This document shows, one piece after another, positions 1 to 7,883 of a stretch of 64,000 nucleotides of DNA. The stretch's first letter is position 1. Every line of letters begins with the position of its first letter. This DNA is from Asaia siamensis. Its GTDB lineage: Bacteria > Pseudomonadota > Alphaproteobacteria > Acetobacterales > Acetobacteraceae. The notes beneath the pieces are model-generated. The model did not search any database. It saw only the letters and a list, made by a program, of their open reading frames with translations, and was not told where the DNA came from. The stretch lies in the NCBI RefSeq assembly GCF_014635085.1, contig NZ_BMCH01000001.1, positions 755,379 to 819,378 of the forward strand. The letters are read 5' to 3'. The translations under genes were made by a program, and so were the position numbers.

Positions 1-428
1 CCATGTCGTGCCACCACCGGGGGAAGCATTTCCCAGTTGCCGATATGACCGGAGAAGAAAATGACCGGCTTCTTTGTCGCGGCCATTTCCTCAAGGATAT
101 GGGCATTGGCAATGCTCCAGCCCGGACCGGTTGCCGTATCCTGTTTCAACCGGGCCAGATGCGGAAACTCGGCAACGGTGCGGCCGAGATTGTCCCATAC
201 ATCGCTGATGATCTGCGCCCGCTCTGCTGCTGTGGTTTTCGGCATTGCCAGGGCAATATTGGCATCGGCCACACGTGAGACCGGCAGGCGAGGACCAATC
301 TTGCGGGCCAGCCACCCACCCAGATTGGAGGCGGTGGCCGGATTGAGGCAGGAAAGCCCGGTCAGACAGAGACGCGCCACAGCATATTCGGCACGGTGTA
401 GCAGGGTGACGGCAGGTTTCTCGCTCAT
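1..428 (-). CDS. Lipid A lauroyl-type acyltransferase (LpxL/HtrB family), 3' end outside the window
   Basis: The first 142 codons of a lysophospholipid acyltransferase family member are visible; the rest runs off the left edge. The start is ATG at 428, 9 bases after the lpxK stop. The visible part reads as the usual N-terminal helical region followed by the catalytic HX4E motif, seen as HIGNWE in the context SGHIGNWEM. In this family the enzyme adds a secondary acyl chain from acyl-ACP to Kdo-lipid IVA at the inner membrane. It is the third gene of a minus-strand run waaA-lpxK-acyltransferase, which fits lipid A completion. LpxL and LpxM paralogues cannot be told apart from this fragment, so no symbol is given. 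Confidence 0.85.
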   Translation of the reverse strand, partial: MSEKPAVTLLHRAEYAVARLCLTGLSCLNPATASNLGGWLARKIGPRLPVSRVADANIALAMPKTTAAERAQIISDVWDNLGRTVAEFPHLARLKQDTATGPGWSIANAHILEEMAATKKPVIFFSGHIGNWEMLPPVVARH

Positions 429-437
429 AAGGCGGCT

Positions 438-1430
438 CTACACATTCGTCAGGAGCAGGTCCAGCAGCCTTTCCGGTGCTTCAGGATCGGCCCAGAGCAG
501 TTCGACATCAATCACTACGACGTCGCTGCGTAGCCAGTCCGGAAGTTTTACCCAGTCCTTTCTTGTGGTCACCAGAACGGCGCCGGGCTGATGCGAAAGC
601 ACGGACAGGCGCCGGCAATCGCGCTCGGTGTAGTCATGATGATCGTCAAAGGTGATCATGCGCATTGGGGCTGCCCCGGCATCTGACAGCATGTCGAAAA
701 ACTTGCCCGGACGCCCGATACCGGCAAACGCGATGACTTGCTTGCCCTGTAATCGCCTGATGGCAGCCGAGGGGATCAGTTTTGCGGCGAGGCATGGCAG
801 ATGAGGGGGGAGGCGTGTCGCGAGTGCTGTGTCGTCGCGTCCGATCAGCACGACCGCATCCGCACGGCTCAGTCCCTTGGACACCGGCTCGCGCAGTGGC
901 CCGGCGGGAAGGGTGCGTCCGTTTCCGAGGCCTGCACCACCATCGATCGTGATCAGCCTGAGCGTCTGGCGCAGGCTGAGATTTTGCAGCCCGTCATCCA
1001 TCACCAGACATGTGGCGCCTGACTCGGCGGCGAGCCTCGCTGTCTCCGCCCGATTGGCGCCAATCCAGACCGGAAATTGCTGAGCGAGCATGAATGGTTC
1101 ATCGCCTACGTCTTGCGCTGTGTGGTGGGCGGTGTCGACGCGCAACGGGCCTTGCAATTTTCCGCCATAGCCCCGGCTCAGGATGTGAGGTTTCTCGCCG
1201 CGGTTTTCGAGGCGACGGGCCAGATCATGCACAAGAATGGTCTTGCCGGTCCCGCCGACGCTCAGATTGCCGCAGCACAGAACGGGCAGGGGCGAGACAG
1301 CAGGAGAGGCGCGCAGCGTCCGGATATGCGCCAGGGTTCCGACGATCCATGACGCAGGGGCGAGTGCCCGGGCCTGCCAGCCAGGATTCTCCTCTTTCCA
1401 GAAATGCGGTGGACCCAATTTCAGGCGCAC
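438..1430 (-). CDS. lpxK: Tetraacyldisaccharide 4'-kinase
   Basis: LpxK phosphorylates the 4' position of tetraacyldisaccharide-1-phosphate to make lipid IVA at the inner membrane. The 330-residue length is normal for the family. The Walker A motif VGGTGKT lies at residues 58-64 and the family motif DDGLQN at 145-150, with HHDY near residue 243. The start is GTG at 1430, which overlaps the end of the upstream Kdo transferase gene by 10 bases; AGGA lies about 11 bases ahead of it. The acyltransferase gene follows after 9 bases, so the three genes are very likely co-transcribed and translationally coupled. Confidence 0.95.
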   Translation of the reverse strand: MRLKLGPPHFWKEENPGWQARALAPASWIVGTLAHIRTLRASPAVSPLPVLCCGNLSVGGTGKTILVHDLARRLENRGEKPHILSRGYGGKLQGPLRVDTAHHTAQDVGDEPFMLAQQFPVWIGANRAETARLAAESGATCLVMDDGLQNLSLRQTLRLITIDGGAGLGNGRTLPAGPLREPVSKGLSRADAVVLIGRDDTALATRLPPHLPCLAAKLIPSAAIRRLQGKQVIAFAGIGRPGKFFDMLSDAGAAPMRMITFDDHHDYTERDCRRLSVLSHQPGAVLVTTRKDWVKLPDWLRSDVVVIDVELLWADPEAPERLLDLLLTNV

Positions 1431-3421
1431 AGCGCGTCAATCCTGTCGAGCAGGGCTGCTGGGACAGCTTCCTGCGAGGCAATGGCGGCTTGCGCCTGCC
1501 GGGCCTTGGCCTGCCATGTTGTCGGGTTATCCACCACTGCTCCGATCCACTCAGCCAGATCCTGTTCACCCTTAATAGCTGTCACGAAGCCCCCGAGTTT
1601 CTCGAAAGCAGGGCGAAAATTGCCGTGGTAGGGCCCTGTTGCCAGCACGACATCAAGCCGGACGGGCTCGAACGGGTTATGGCCGCCACCGGAAGGGAGG
1701 AGTGAATTGCCGATCAGGGCGCAATCGGCCAGACGATAGAACAGGCCGAGTTCGCCAAGCGTATCGGCAATCCAGACCGGGTCGGCGTCAGAGGGCTTTT
1801 GTCCGAGTGACCGTCGCGGCGGAGACGGCGTGGCGAGCGTGGCGATCTGCTCCGCCCGTACAGGATGCCTGGGGGCGATAATCGTCAGAAGGTCAGGCAG
1901 GGTGCGACGCGCCAGAGCTGCTGCGCGCAGGACGATTTCATCCTCGCCTTCATGGGTGGAGGCTGCCAGAAAAACCGGTCTGTTTCCGATTTGGGCCCTA
2001 AGCGCGGCCAGTTCTCCCTGGTCGACCGAAGGGGGCGGCGCATTCTGTTTGAGATCGCCGAAACATACGACATCGCGAACACCCAGCGCGGCGAAATGGC
2101 GGGCATCTTCTGCGCCACGTGCCGCGACAAAAGCGAGGCGTTTGAAAAGTGGCGGCGCGAAACGCTTCATTTTCTGCCAGCGCTGCCAGGAACGTGCGGA
2201 GAGGCGACCATTGAGAACGCCTACAGGGATGGCGCGGCGCGTACAGGCAAGAATGATACCCGGCCAGAGTTCGCTATCGGTCAGCAGCAGGGCCGAGGGA
2301 CGCCAGTGATCGAGAAAACGCTTTGTCCAGAGCGGTACGTCATAGGGGATGAACTGGTGGATCAGTCGCGATGCCAGCGGACCGGCCTGGCGTTGATAGG
2401 CGGCGATGATATCCGCGCCGCTGGTCGTGGCGGTGGTGATCAGAAAATAATGCGTCGGATGGCGTTCCGCCAGGGCCGCGATAAGCGGCAGGATCGAATG
2501 CGTTTCTCCGACGCTGGCGGCGTGAAGCCAGAGAATAGTGCCTTGCGGGCGTGCCAGTCCGGTGCGTCCGCGTCGCTCCGGCAACCGGTCGAGCCGTTCC
2601 TTCCCCCGGCGCAGACGGATCAGTGACATGGCGCGTAGTGCGGGAAGCAGGGCCGTACCCAGTGCCTTCCACAGGCGATCGGCGAGTGTGGCGCGTCCCA
2701 GGGCGAGACTACTCTCTGCGCGAGCCGAGAGTGTCTTCAGCTTTGCAGCTATCTCGTCACCCGTCATGGGATAGGTGCATGGCGCGCCGTAAAGCAGATA
2801 GCCGCGCCCGAAAGGAAGCGGTACCCTTAGTCGGTCCCAGCTGGGAAGGGTGAAGCCAGTGCAGGCGGCTCCGATGGGCACTAGTGGTTTTCCGGTAAGG
2901 CGCATAAGGGTTTCCGTCCCCGCCTGCACGGTCTCGGCCGGGCCGCGTGGACCGTCCGGGGTGATCATGAAGATCGCACCGTTTTTGAGGGCGGTGCACG
3001 CCTCACGCAGCGCACGGCTGCCACCCTTGTTCTTGCCGTTGCGGTCGCTCGAGCCTTCGATGCTCGCAATATTCCATGGGGCGATGAGATCGCTGATGAA
3101 GCGACCGTCGCGGTTACGACTGATCATGACCGTGATGGGCAGGTCGGGCTTCTGATGATGCGCCCAACGGCACATGGCAGGCAGCATCAGAAGTGTCCGG
3201 TGCCATGCTGCGGTGATGCAGCCGTCTGCAAGACGTTCGGATGTCTGCAGGAGAGACGGGAAGGATTCCGGCGCGCCGGTGATTGTCCAGCGCGTCGTGC
3301 GGATCGTCAGGTCGACATAAAAGCGCGCCAGAACGAGAAGAGAGCGACCTGCCGCGCGTTTCAGGCTGATGCGGTTCATTCGGCGTCTGAAAGGAAAGCA
3401 CGCATCATGCGGCGGTAGCAT
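1421..3421 (-). CDS. waaA: DUF374 acyltransferase-like domain fused to Kdo transferase WaaA
   Basis: This 666-residue protein joins two units that are usually separate. Residues about 60-245 carry a DUF374 / lysophospholipid-acyltransferase-like domain, recognisable from SRNRDGRF (101-108), GSSDRNG (123-129) and TPDGPRGP (154-161). From about 250 the sequence is a complete Kdo transferase: the basic stretch after the membrane anchor, the catalytic HAASVGE motif (300-306), and the GT-B C-terminal half with GGGHNPFEP. WaaA transfers Kdo from CMP-Kdo to lipid IVA. Fusion to DUF374 could place an acyl-handling domain at the same membrane site, but that domain's activity is unknown. The start is uncertain: 3421 gives 666 residues, and ATG at 3379 gives 652; neither has a strong ribosome binding site. 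Confidence 0.88.
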   Translation of the reverse strand: MLPPHDACFPFRRRMNRISLKRAAGRSLLVLARFYVDLTIRTTRWTITGAPESFPSLLQTSERLADGCITAAWHRTLLMLPAMCRWAHHQKPDLPITVMISRNRDGRFISDLIAPWNIASIEGSSDRNGKNKGGSRALREACTALKNGAIFMITPDGPRGPAETVQAGTETLMRLTGKPLVPIGAACTGFTLPSWDRLRVPLPFGRGYLLYGAPCTYPMTGDEIAAKLKTLSARAESSLALGRATLADRLWKALGTALLPALRAMSLIRLRRGKERLDRLPERRGRTGLARPQGTILWLHAASVGETHSILPLIAALAERHPTHYFLITTATTSGADIIAAYQRQAGPLASRLIHQFIPYDVPLWTKRFLDHWRPSALLLTDSELWPGIILACTRRAIPVGVLNGRLSARSWQRWQKMKRFAPPLFKRLAFVAARGAEDARHFAALGVRDVVCFGDLKQNAPPPSVDQGELAALRAQIGNRPVFLAASTHEGEDEIVLRAAALARRTLPDLLTIIAPRHPVRAEQIATLATPSPPRRSLGQKPSDADPVWIADTLGELGLFYRLADCALIGNSLLPSGGGHNPFEPVRLDVVLATGPYHGNFRPAFEKLGGFVTAIKGEQDLAEWIGAVVDNPTTWQAKARQAQAAIASQEAVPAALLDRIDALCA

Positions 3422-3445
3422 GTCCGACGCAGTATGGCAAAATCC

Positions 3446-4333
3446 TCAGCGGCTCATGAGCACGGTCAGCTCGGCATGTTCCAGAATATGACGTGTGGCC
3501 CCGCCAAGGATCATCTGGCGCAGGCGGGAATGCGAGTAGGCCCCCATTGTCAGCATGTCTGCACCGAAATCGGCACAGGCTGCCAGAATACCGGCACCGA
3601 CATCCCGGTCGATCCCCTTGAAGACCCTGATTTCGGCCTCGACGCCGTGCAGTCTGAGATAATCCTGCACCGTATCGGCTTCCGGGCCGCGCCGGTGGTA
3701 GTCGACACTGGTCAGGATCTGCACCGCCTCGGCGCGTTTGGCATAGGGAATGGCGCCGCGCAGCGCCGATGCGGCTTCTGCCGTCCCGTTCCACGCGATG
3801 CAGAGGCGGTTGCCCGAACTGACCGGCGGGCTGGGCGGAGCGATGACGAGAGGGCAGCCACTGTCATACAGTACGGCGTGCAGAACCTCTGAAGCGCGCG
3901 CATTATCATTCGGGCCGAGATGGGGCATCAGCGTAATGTCGGACAGACGTGCGCGCCAGGTAACGGCTTCATGCTCCGAGCCCGTCAGGAATTCGAGAGA
4001 GGCGCTCAGGCGGGACTGGGTGAGTGGGTCATTCTCAAGGAAGCCCTGTTTGGGCTCGATATCGTTTTCCTTGACGAACGCGTCGAATTTCAGCCGCACC
4101 TGCAGCATGCGCCTATGCGCCTCGTGCTCGGCGGCTTCCATCATCTCGTTGATCATTGAACTCGACAGGCCTTCGCCGGTCAGGGCTGCCATTTCATTGG
4201 GGTCGTCGCCGACGAGCACGGTCGAGAGATGGGCATTGAAAGCACGGGCATGGAGAAGCCCCACGCGCAGAACGGCATCGATATTGCCTGCGCCATTGAG
4301 CGGGACGAGGATGTTTCGGACGTCGTTTGCCAT
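3446..4333 (-). CDS. Universal stress protein, tandem-domain UspA family
   Basis: A 295-residue cytoplasmic protein of the UspA superfamily. The N-terminus (NILVPLNG) is the first beta strand of a Usp fold, and the C-terminus carries the nucleotide-binding signature as GAYSHSRLRQMILGGATRHIL followed by a final hydrophobic strand. The length equals two Usp domains, the first more diverged. The start chosen is ATG at 4333; an in-frame start at 4384 would add 17 residues with no Usp character. It lies downstream of pdxH (74-base gap) and upstream of waaA, both on the same strand. The role is inferred from the family only (stress survival); no partner is evident. Confidence 0.85.
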   Translation of the reverse strand: MANDVRNILVPLNGAGNIDAVLRVGLLHARAFNAHLSTVLVGDDPNEMAALTGEGLSSSMINEMMEAAEHEAHRRMLQVRLKFDAFVKENDIEPKQGFLENDPLTQSRLSASLEFLTGSEHEAVTWRARLSDITLMPHLGPNDNARASEVLHAVLYDSGCPLVIAPPSPPVSSGNRLCIAWNGTAEAASALRGAIPYAKRAEAVQILTSVDYHRRGPEADTVQDYLRLHGVEAEIRVFKGIDRDVGAGILAACADFGADMLTMGAYSHSRLRQMILGGATRHILEHAELTVLMSR

Positions 4334-4407
4334 GGAAAGTCTCGCTTGATGTTCGTTCGCTGAAAAGAGAGGGAACGCCCGCAAGCATTCCCCGGTATGA
4401 AGGTCAC

Positions 4408-5019
4408 TCAGGGGTAGAGGCGCGTCACAGCCCAGTCATTTTCCTGTCGTGTCCAGGTGGCGCGGTCATGCATCCGGTAGGGACGGTCCTGCCAGAATTC
4501 CATCTGCTGTGGCACGAGCCTGAAGCCGGACCAGTTGGCGGGGCGCAGGGGCTCCTGTCCTTCGAAACGCGCTGTGACCTGTCTGATGCGGTCTTCGAAT
4601 TCGGCACGATCGGCCAGCGGGCGTGACTGATCGGAAGCAATGGCACCGATGCGCGAATTGCGGCTGCGGCTGGCGAAATAGCGATCCGCCTCTTCCTCGC
4701 TTACCGGTTCGACAGGGCCTTCGATGCGGATCTGACGGCGAAGCGACTTCCAGTGAAAAAGCAGTGCGGCATGGGGATTTGCAAGAAGCCCGCCACCCTT
4801 GCGGCTTTCCAGATTGGTATAGAAAACGAAACCGCGCTCATCAGCCCCCTTGAGCAGGATCATGCGCACTGACGGCACGCCAGACTCCGTGGCCGTTGCG
4901 ATGGCCATGGCATTCGGGTCGTTCGGTTCGCTCGCCTCGGCTTCCTTCATCCATTCTGCAAAAAGCACGAACGGGTCTGCGTCGAGCGGAATAAGGGGAA
5001 GGGTGGCTTCGTCGGGCAT
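4408..5019 (-). CDS. pdxH: Pyridoxamine 5'-phosphate oxidase
   Basis: PdxH oxidises pyridoxine or pyridoxamine phosphate to PLP using FMN and oxygen. At 203 residues it has the family length. Visible family blocks are SVRMILLKG (FMN and phosphate contact), FYTNLESRKG, and the C-terminal dimerisation region with the conserved ending WTRQENDWAVTRLYP. The start at 5019 is supported by an AGGAGG about 9 bases upstream. It is transcribed away from fabI across a 142-base shared promoter region. Confidence 0.96.
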   Translation of the reverse strand: MPDEATLPLIPLDADPFVLFAEWMKEAEASEPNDPNAMAIATATESGVPSVRMILLKGADERGFVFYTNLESRKGGGLLANPHAALLFHWKSLRRQIRIEGPVEPVSEEEADRYFASRSRNSRIGAIASDQSRPLADRAEFEDRIRQVTARFEGQEPLRPANWSGFRLVPQQMEFWQDRPYRMHDRATWTRQENDWAVTRLYP

Positions 5020-5161
5020 GGTAATGTGCCTCCTGCTTGTCTTCGTTCCGTCTTTGTCGCCCCCTCTAACGTGTCATCTCCAGACTTGTTTGCGCAGCGG
5101 GCATGTGCGACGTAGCGGTTCGTTATTATTTCTTTTGCTGACATTAACCGGGATCTGCCTC
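5020..5161. promoter_or_regulatory. Divergent promoter region pdxH / fabI
   Basis: A 142-base non-coding spacer separates the divergent pdxH and fabI starts. The right half is more AT-rich (around 5110-5150) than the flanking genes. The pdxH Shine-Dalgarno (AGGAGG, minus strand) lies at its left end. No clear operator palindrome was found. Confidence 0.4.
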
Positions 5162-6004
5162 ATGTCCACCGCTTCGTTCGATCTCCCCACCGGGACGCTG
5201 ATGACGGGCAAGCGCGGCCTTGTGATGGGCGTCGCCAATGACCGCTCCATCGCCTGGGCCATCGCTTCAGCCTGCGCTGCTCAGGGGGCAGAGCTCGCCT
5301 TTACCTATCAGGGTGAAGCGCTGGGCAAGCGGGTCAAGCCTCTAGCAGAAAGCGTCGGGGCTTCGCTGGTCATTCCCTGCGATGTCAGCGATGACGCCGA
5401 TATCGACCGTGCTTTCGACGAAATCGAGAAGGAATGGGGCAAGATCGACTTCGTCGTTCATGCCATTGGCTGGGCCGACAAGCAGTACCTGCGTGGGCGC
5501 TATGTCGATACGCCTCGCGATGCCTTCCTGAAGGCGATGGATATCTCGTGCTTCTCGTTCACTGCTGTTGCGCGCCGCGCAGCTGCGCTCATGACCGATG
5601 GCGGCTCACTGCTGACCCTCTCTTATCTGGGTGCCGAGCGTGTCATGCCTCATTACAATGTGATGGGTGTTGCCAAGGCAGCGCTTGAGGCTTCCGTGCG
5701 CTACATGGCCGCCGATCTGGGCAAGGACAATATTCGCGTCAACGCGATCTCTGCCGGTCCGATCATGACTCTCGCCGCTAACGGCATTGGTGATTTCCGC
5801 TACATCCTGCGCTGGAACCAGCTCAACGCGCCGATGGAGCGTAATGTGTCGCTCAAGGATGTCGGCGGTTCGGGCCTGTATTTCCTGTCTGATCTCTCTT
5901 CGGGCACCACTGGCGAGGTTCATCACGTCGATTGCGGCTACCACGTGGTTGGCATGAAGAACCCGACAGCGCCCGATATCGCCGTCGCATCTTCAGAAGG
6001 CTGA
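5162..6004 (+). CDS. fabI: Enoyl-[acyl-carrier-protein] reductase [NADH]
   Basis: FabI reduces trans-2-enoyl-ACP in the last step of each fatty acid elongation cycle. The 280-residue product is a classical FabI. The N-terminal nucleotide-binding loop is [13 protein letters not shown] (23-35) and the catalytic residues are Y155, Y165 and K172 in the Y-x6-Y-x6-K arrangement. The C-terminal half keeps AGPIMTLAA. The ATG at 5162 gives the normal family N-terminus; longer in-frame starts from 4850 run into pdxH and are rejected. aroC follows after a single base, so the two genes form an operon. With a FabI target, triclosan-type sensitivity would be expected for the family. Confidence 0.96.
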   Translation: MSTASFDLPTGTLMTGKRGLVMGVANDRSIAWAIASACAAQGAELAFTYQGEALGKRVKPLAESVGASLVIPCDVSDDADIDRAFDEIEKEWGKIDFVVHAIGWADKQYLRGRYVDTPRDAFLKAMDISCFSFTAVARRAAALMTDGGSLLTLSYLGAERVMPHYNVMGVAKAALEASVRYMAADLGKDNIRVNAISAGPIMTLAANGIGDFRYILRWNQLNAPMERNVSLKDVGGSGLYFLSDLSSGTTGEVHHVDCGYHVVGMKNPTAPDIAVASSEG

Positions 6005-6005
6005 G

Positions 6006-7106
6006 ATGTCGGATAACAGTTTTGGCACGCTGTTCCGGGGCACGACCTGGGGCGAAAGCCATGGCCCCGCCATTGGCTGCGTCATTGATGGGTGCCCTCC
6101 GGGCATTGCCCTGAGCGAGGCCGACATCCAGCCCTGGCTGGATCGTCGGCGACCCGGTCAGTCGAAATTCACCACGCAGCGTCAGGAGGCCGATCAGGTC
6201 CGTATCCTGTCCGGTGTGTTTGAGGGCAGGACGACGGGGACCCCGATCTCGCTAATGATCGACAATACCGATCAGCGTTCGAAAGACTATTCCGACATCG
6301 CTCTGCGTTATCGACCCGGGCATGCCGACGTTACGTATGATCTGAAATATGGCCATCGCGACTATCGTGGTGGTGGGCGTTCCTCGGCGCGCGAGACGGC
6401 CTGTCGGGTTGCCGCCGGGGGCGTTGCCCGACGGGTGATAGCTGAACTGCTTGGTGAGGAAGCCCAGATCAGGGCGGCTCTCGTTCAGGTTGGGGGGCTT
6501 GCTATCGATCGCAGCCGCTGGGACTGGGACGAGGTTCTGCGCAACCCGCTTTTCTGTCCTGATCCGATTACGGCCATCGAATGGGAAGGTCTGCTCTCCA
6601 GCGTGCGCAAGGACGGGTCTTCCATCGGGGCGCTGGTTGAAGTCGTCGCTGAAAACTTCCCGGCCGGTTTGGGTGCGCCGCTCTATGGCAAGCTCGATGC
6701 GGATATCGCCTCGGGTCTGATGGGTATCAACGGCGTCAAGGCTGTTGAGATCGGCGAGGGGTTCGGTGTGGCCACCTTGCGTGGCGAAGAGAATGCAGAC
6801 CCGATGCGTATGCATGATGGTGTTCTGCATTTCGAGGGCAATCGCGCCGGGGGTATTCTCGGGGGTATTTCTACCGGGCAGCCCATTACCGCACGCTTTG
6901 CGATCAAGCCGACCAGCTCAATCCTTGTGCCTGTGCCGTCAGTCAACCGTCATGGCGAAAACATCGATGTCATGACCAAGGGGCGTCATGACCCCTGTAT
7001 CGGTATCCGGGCCGTGCCGGTGGCAGAGGCCATGATGGCCTGCATTCTGGTCGATCATCTGTTGCGTGATCATGCCCAGAACAGCTGGCATCGCAACCGC
7101 AGCTGA
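6006..7106 (+). CDS. aroC: Chorismate synthase
   Basis: AroC converts 5-enolpyruvylshikimate-3-phosphate to chorismate with reduced FMN, the last step of the shikimate pathway. The 366-residue protein has the three signature regions of the family: GESHGPAIG near the N-terminus, [17 protein letters not shown] around 120-140, and [17 protein letters not shown] near 325-345. The ATG comes one base after the fabI stop. The same operon pairing places aromatic and fatty acid synthesis genes together; a functional link is not obvious. A strong hairpin follows the stop. Confidence 0.97.
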   Translation: MSDNSFGTLFRGTTWGESHGPAIGCVIDGCPPGIALSEADIQPWLDRRRPGQSKFTTQRQEADQVRILSGVFEGRTTGTPISLMIDNTDQRSKDYSDIALRYRPGHADVTYDLKYGHRDYRGGGRSSARETACRVAAGGVARRVIAELLGEEAQIRAALVQVGGLAIDRSRWDWDEVLRNPLFCPDPITAIEWEGLLSSVRKDGSSIGALVEVVAENFPAGLGAPLYGKLDADIASGLMGINGVKAVEIGEGFGVATLRGEENADPMRMHDGVLHFEGNRAGGILGGISTGQPITARFAIKPTSSILVPVPSVNRHGENIDVMTKGRHDPCIGIRAVPVAEAMMACILVDHLLRDHAQNSWHRNRS

Positions 7107-7120
7107 ATTTGCGTCGCGGG

Positions 7121-7150
7121 TCATGGCCGCTTTGAGAGAAGCGGCCATGA
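7121..7150. terminator. Hairpin between convergent aroC and osmC
   Basis: A perfect 12-bp inverted repeat (arms 7121-7132 and 7139-7150) with a 6-base loop lies exactly between the convergent stops of aroC and osmC. No long T-run follows on either strand, so it may act as an RNA-stabilising end structure or a weak bidirectional terminator. Confidence 0.65.
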
Positions 7151-7157
7151 AGCCTGT

Positions 7158-7586
7158 TCAGCCCAGAGTTGCTGTCAGGGTAATCTCAGCCTTGAAGAGC
7201 TGCGAAACGGGGCAGCCATTTTTCGCCTTGGTGGCAAGCTCCTCGAACTTCGTCTGATCGGCGCCGGGAACGCTGCCCTTGAGATCGAGATGGATCTTGG
7301 AGATCTCGAAACCGGACTCGGTCTTGTCGAGCGAGACGGTTGCCTTGGTCTCAAGCGAGGTAGCCGTCAGACCGGCTTCGCCGAGAATCATCGAGAGCGC
7401 CATGGTGAAGCAGCCAGCATGGGCTGCGCCGATCAGTTCCTCGGGATTCGTGCCCGGCTTGTCTTCAAAACGGGTGTTGAAGCCGTAGGGCTGGTTTGAC
7501 AGCGCGCCGCTCTGGGTCGAGATGCTGCCCTTGCCATCCTTGAGGCCGCCACTCCACTGGGCGCTGGCTGATTTCTTGATCGTCAT
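7158..7586 (-). CDS. osmC: OsmC family peroxiredoxin
   Basis: OsmC proteins are dimeric thiol peroxidases that reduce organic hydroperoxides in the cytoplasm. The 142-residue sequence has the OsmC-type (rather than Ohr-type) core NPEELIGAAHAGCF with the peroxidatic cysteine, and the second redox cysteine in NGCPVSQL. The ATG at 7586 is preceded by CAGGAG at a good distance; an in-frame start at 7763 would add about 59 residues of non-family sequence. It is convergent with aroC and divergent from the nrd operon. General or osmotic stress control is typical of the family, but no operator was identified here. Confidence 0.93.
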   Translation of the reverse strand: MTIKKSASAQWSGGLKDGKGSISTQSGALSNQPYGFNTRFEDKPGTNPEELIGAAHAGCFTMALSMILGEAGLTATSLETKATVSLDKTESGFEISKIHLDLKGSVPGADQTKFEELATKAKNGCPVSQLFKAEITLTATLG

Positions 7587-7756
7587 TGCAAGATCTCCTG
7601 CTTTTCCGGGCCCGATCCGGGCCGGTTGCTCAGCCAACGCGGCGCAACGCGAAATGTTCATCGCGCATCCTGTGACATCGCGGCCACGCTCTCTGACGGA
7701 GTGAAAAAACCTCAGCCATGGAACCTTAGGTTCCTCAAGGGCTTCTTGCCCTGTCA

Positions 7757-7803
7757 ACACCATATGTAGTGTTGGGGGTGAAATTTAACCCGATATATTG
7801 CTT
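7757..7803 (+). promoter_or_regulatory. Tandem NrdR boxes over the nrdA promoter
   Basis: Two 16-base NrdR-box-like sites lie 31 bases apart start to start (three helical turns). Box 1 at 7757-7772 reads acaccatatgtagtgt and fits the ACAC-N8-GTGT palindrome. Box 2 at 7788-7803 reads acccgatatattgctt, a weaker match. A possible promoter (-35 TTGGGG at 7772, -10 TATATT at 7794, 16-base spacer) overlaps both boxes. NrdR is the ATP/dATP-sensing repressor of RNR genes, and paired boxes at this spacing are its usual architecture. Confidence 0.8.
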
Positions 7804-7883
7804 GTCTCGGGGGCGGCTCTTGCGCCAAGAGGACACTCTGAATTTGGGATTTCGGTCCCGGTTAGATCTTGGGGAGATGGCCC

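Noticed and set aside
4850..5161. An N-terminal extension of fabI from 4850
   Set aside because: It would overlap pdxH and the divergent promoter and adds sequence absent from FabI.
7690..7870. A riboswitch such as cobalamin upstream of nrdA
   Set aside because: The region is too short and holds the NrdR boxes and promoter; no B12-box core is seen and the enzyme is class I.
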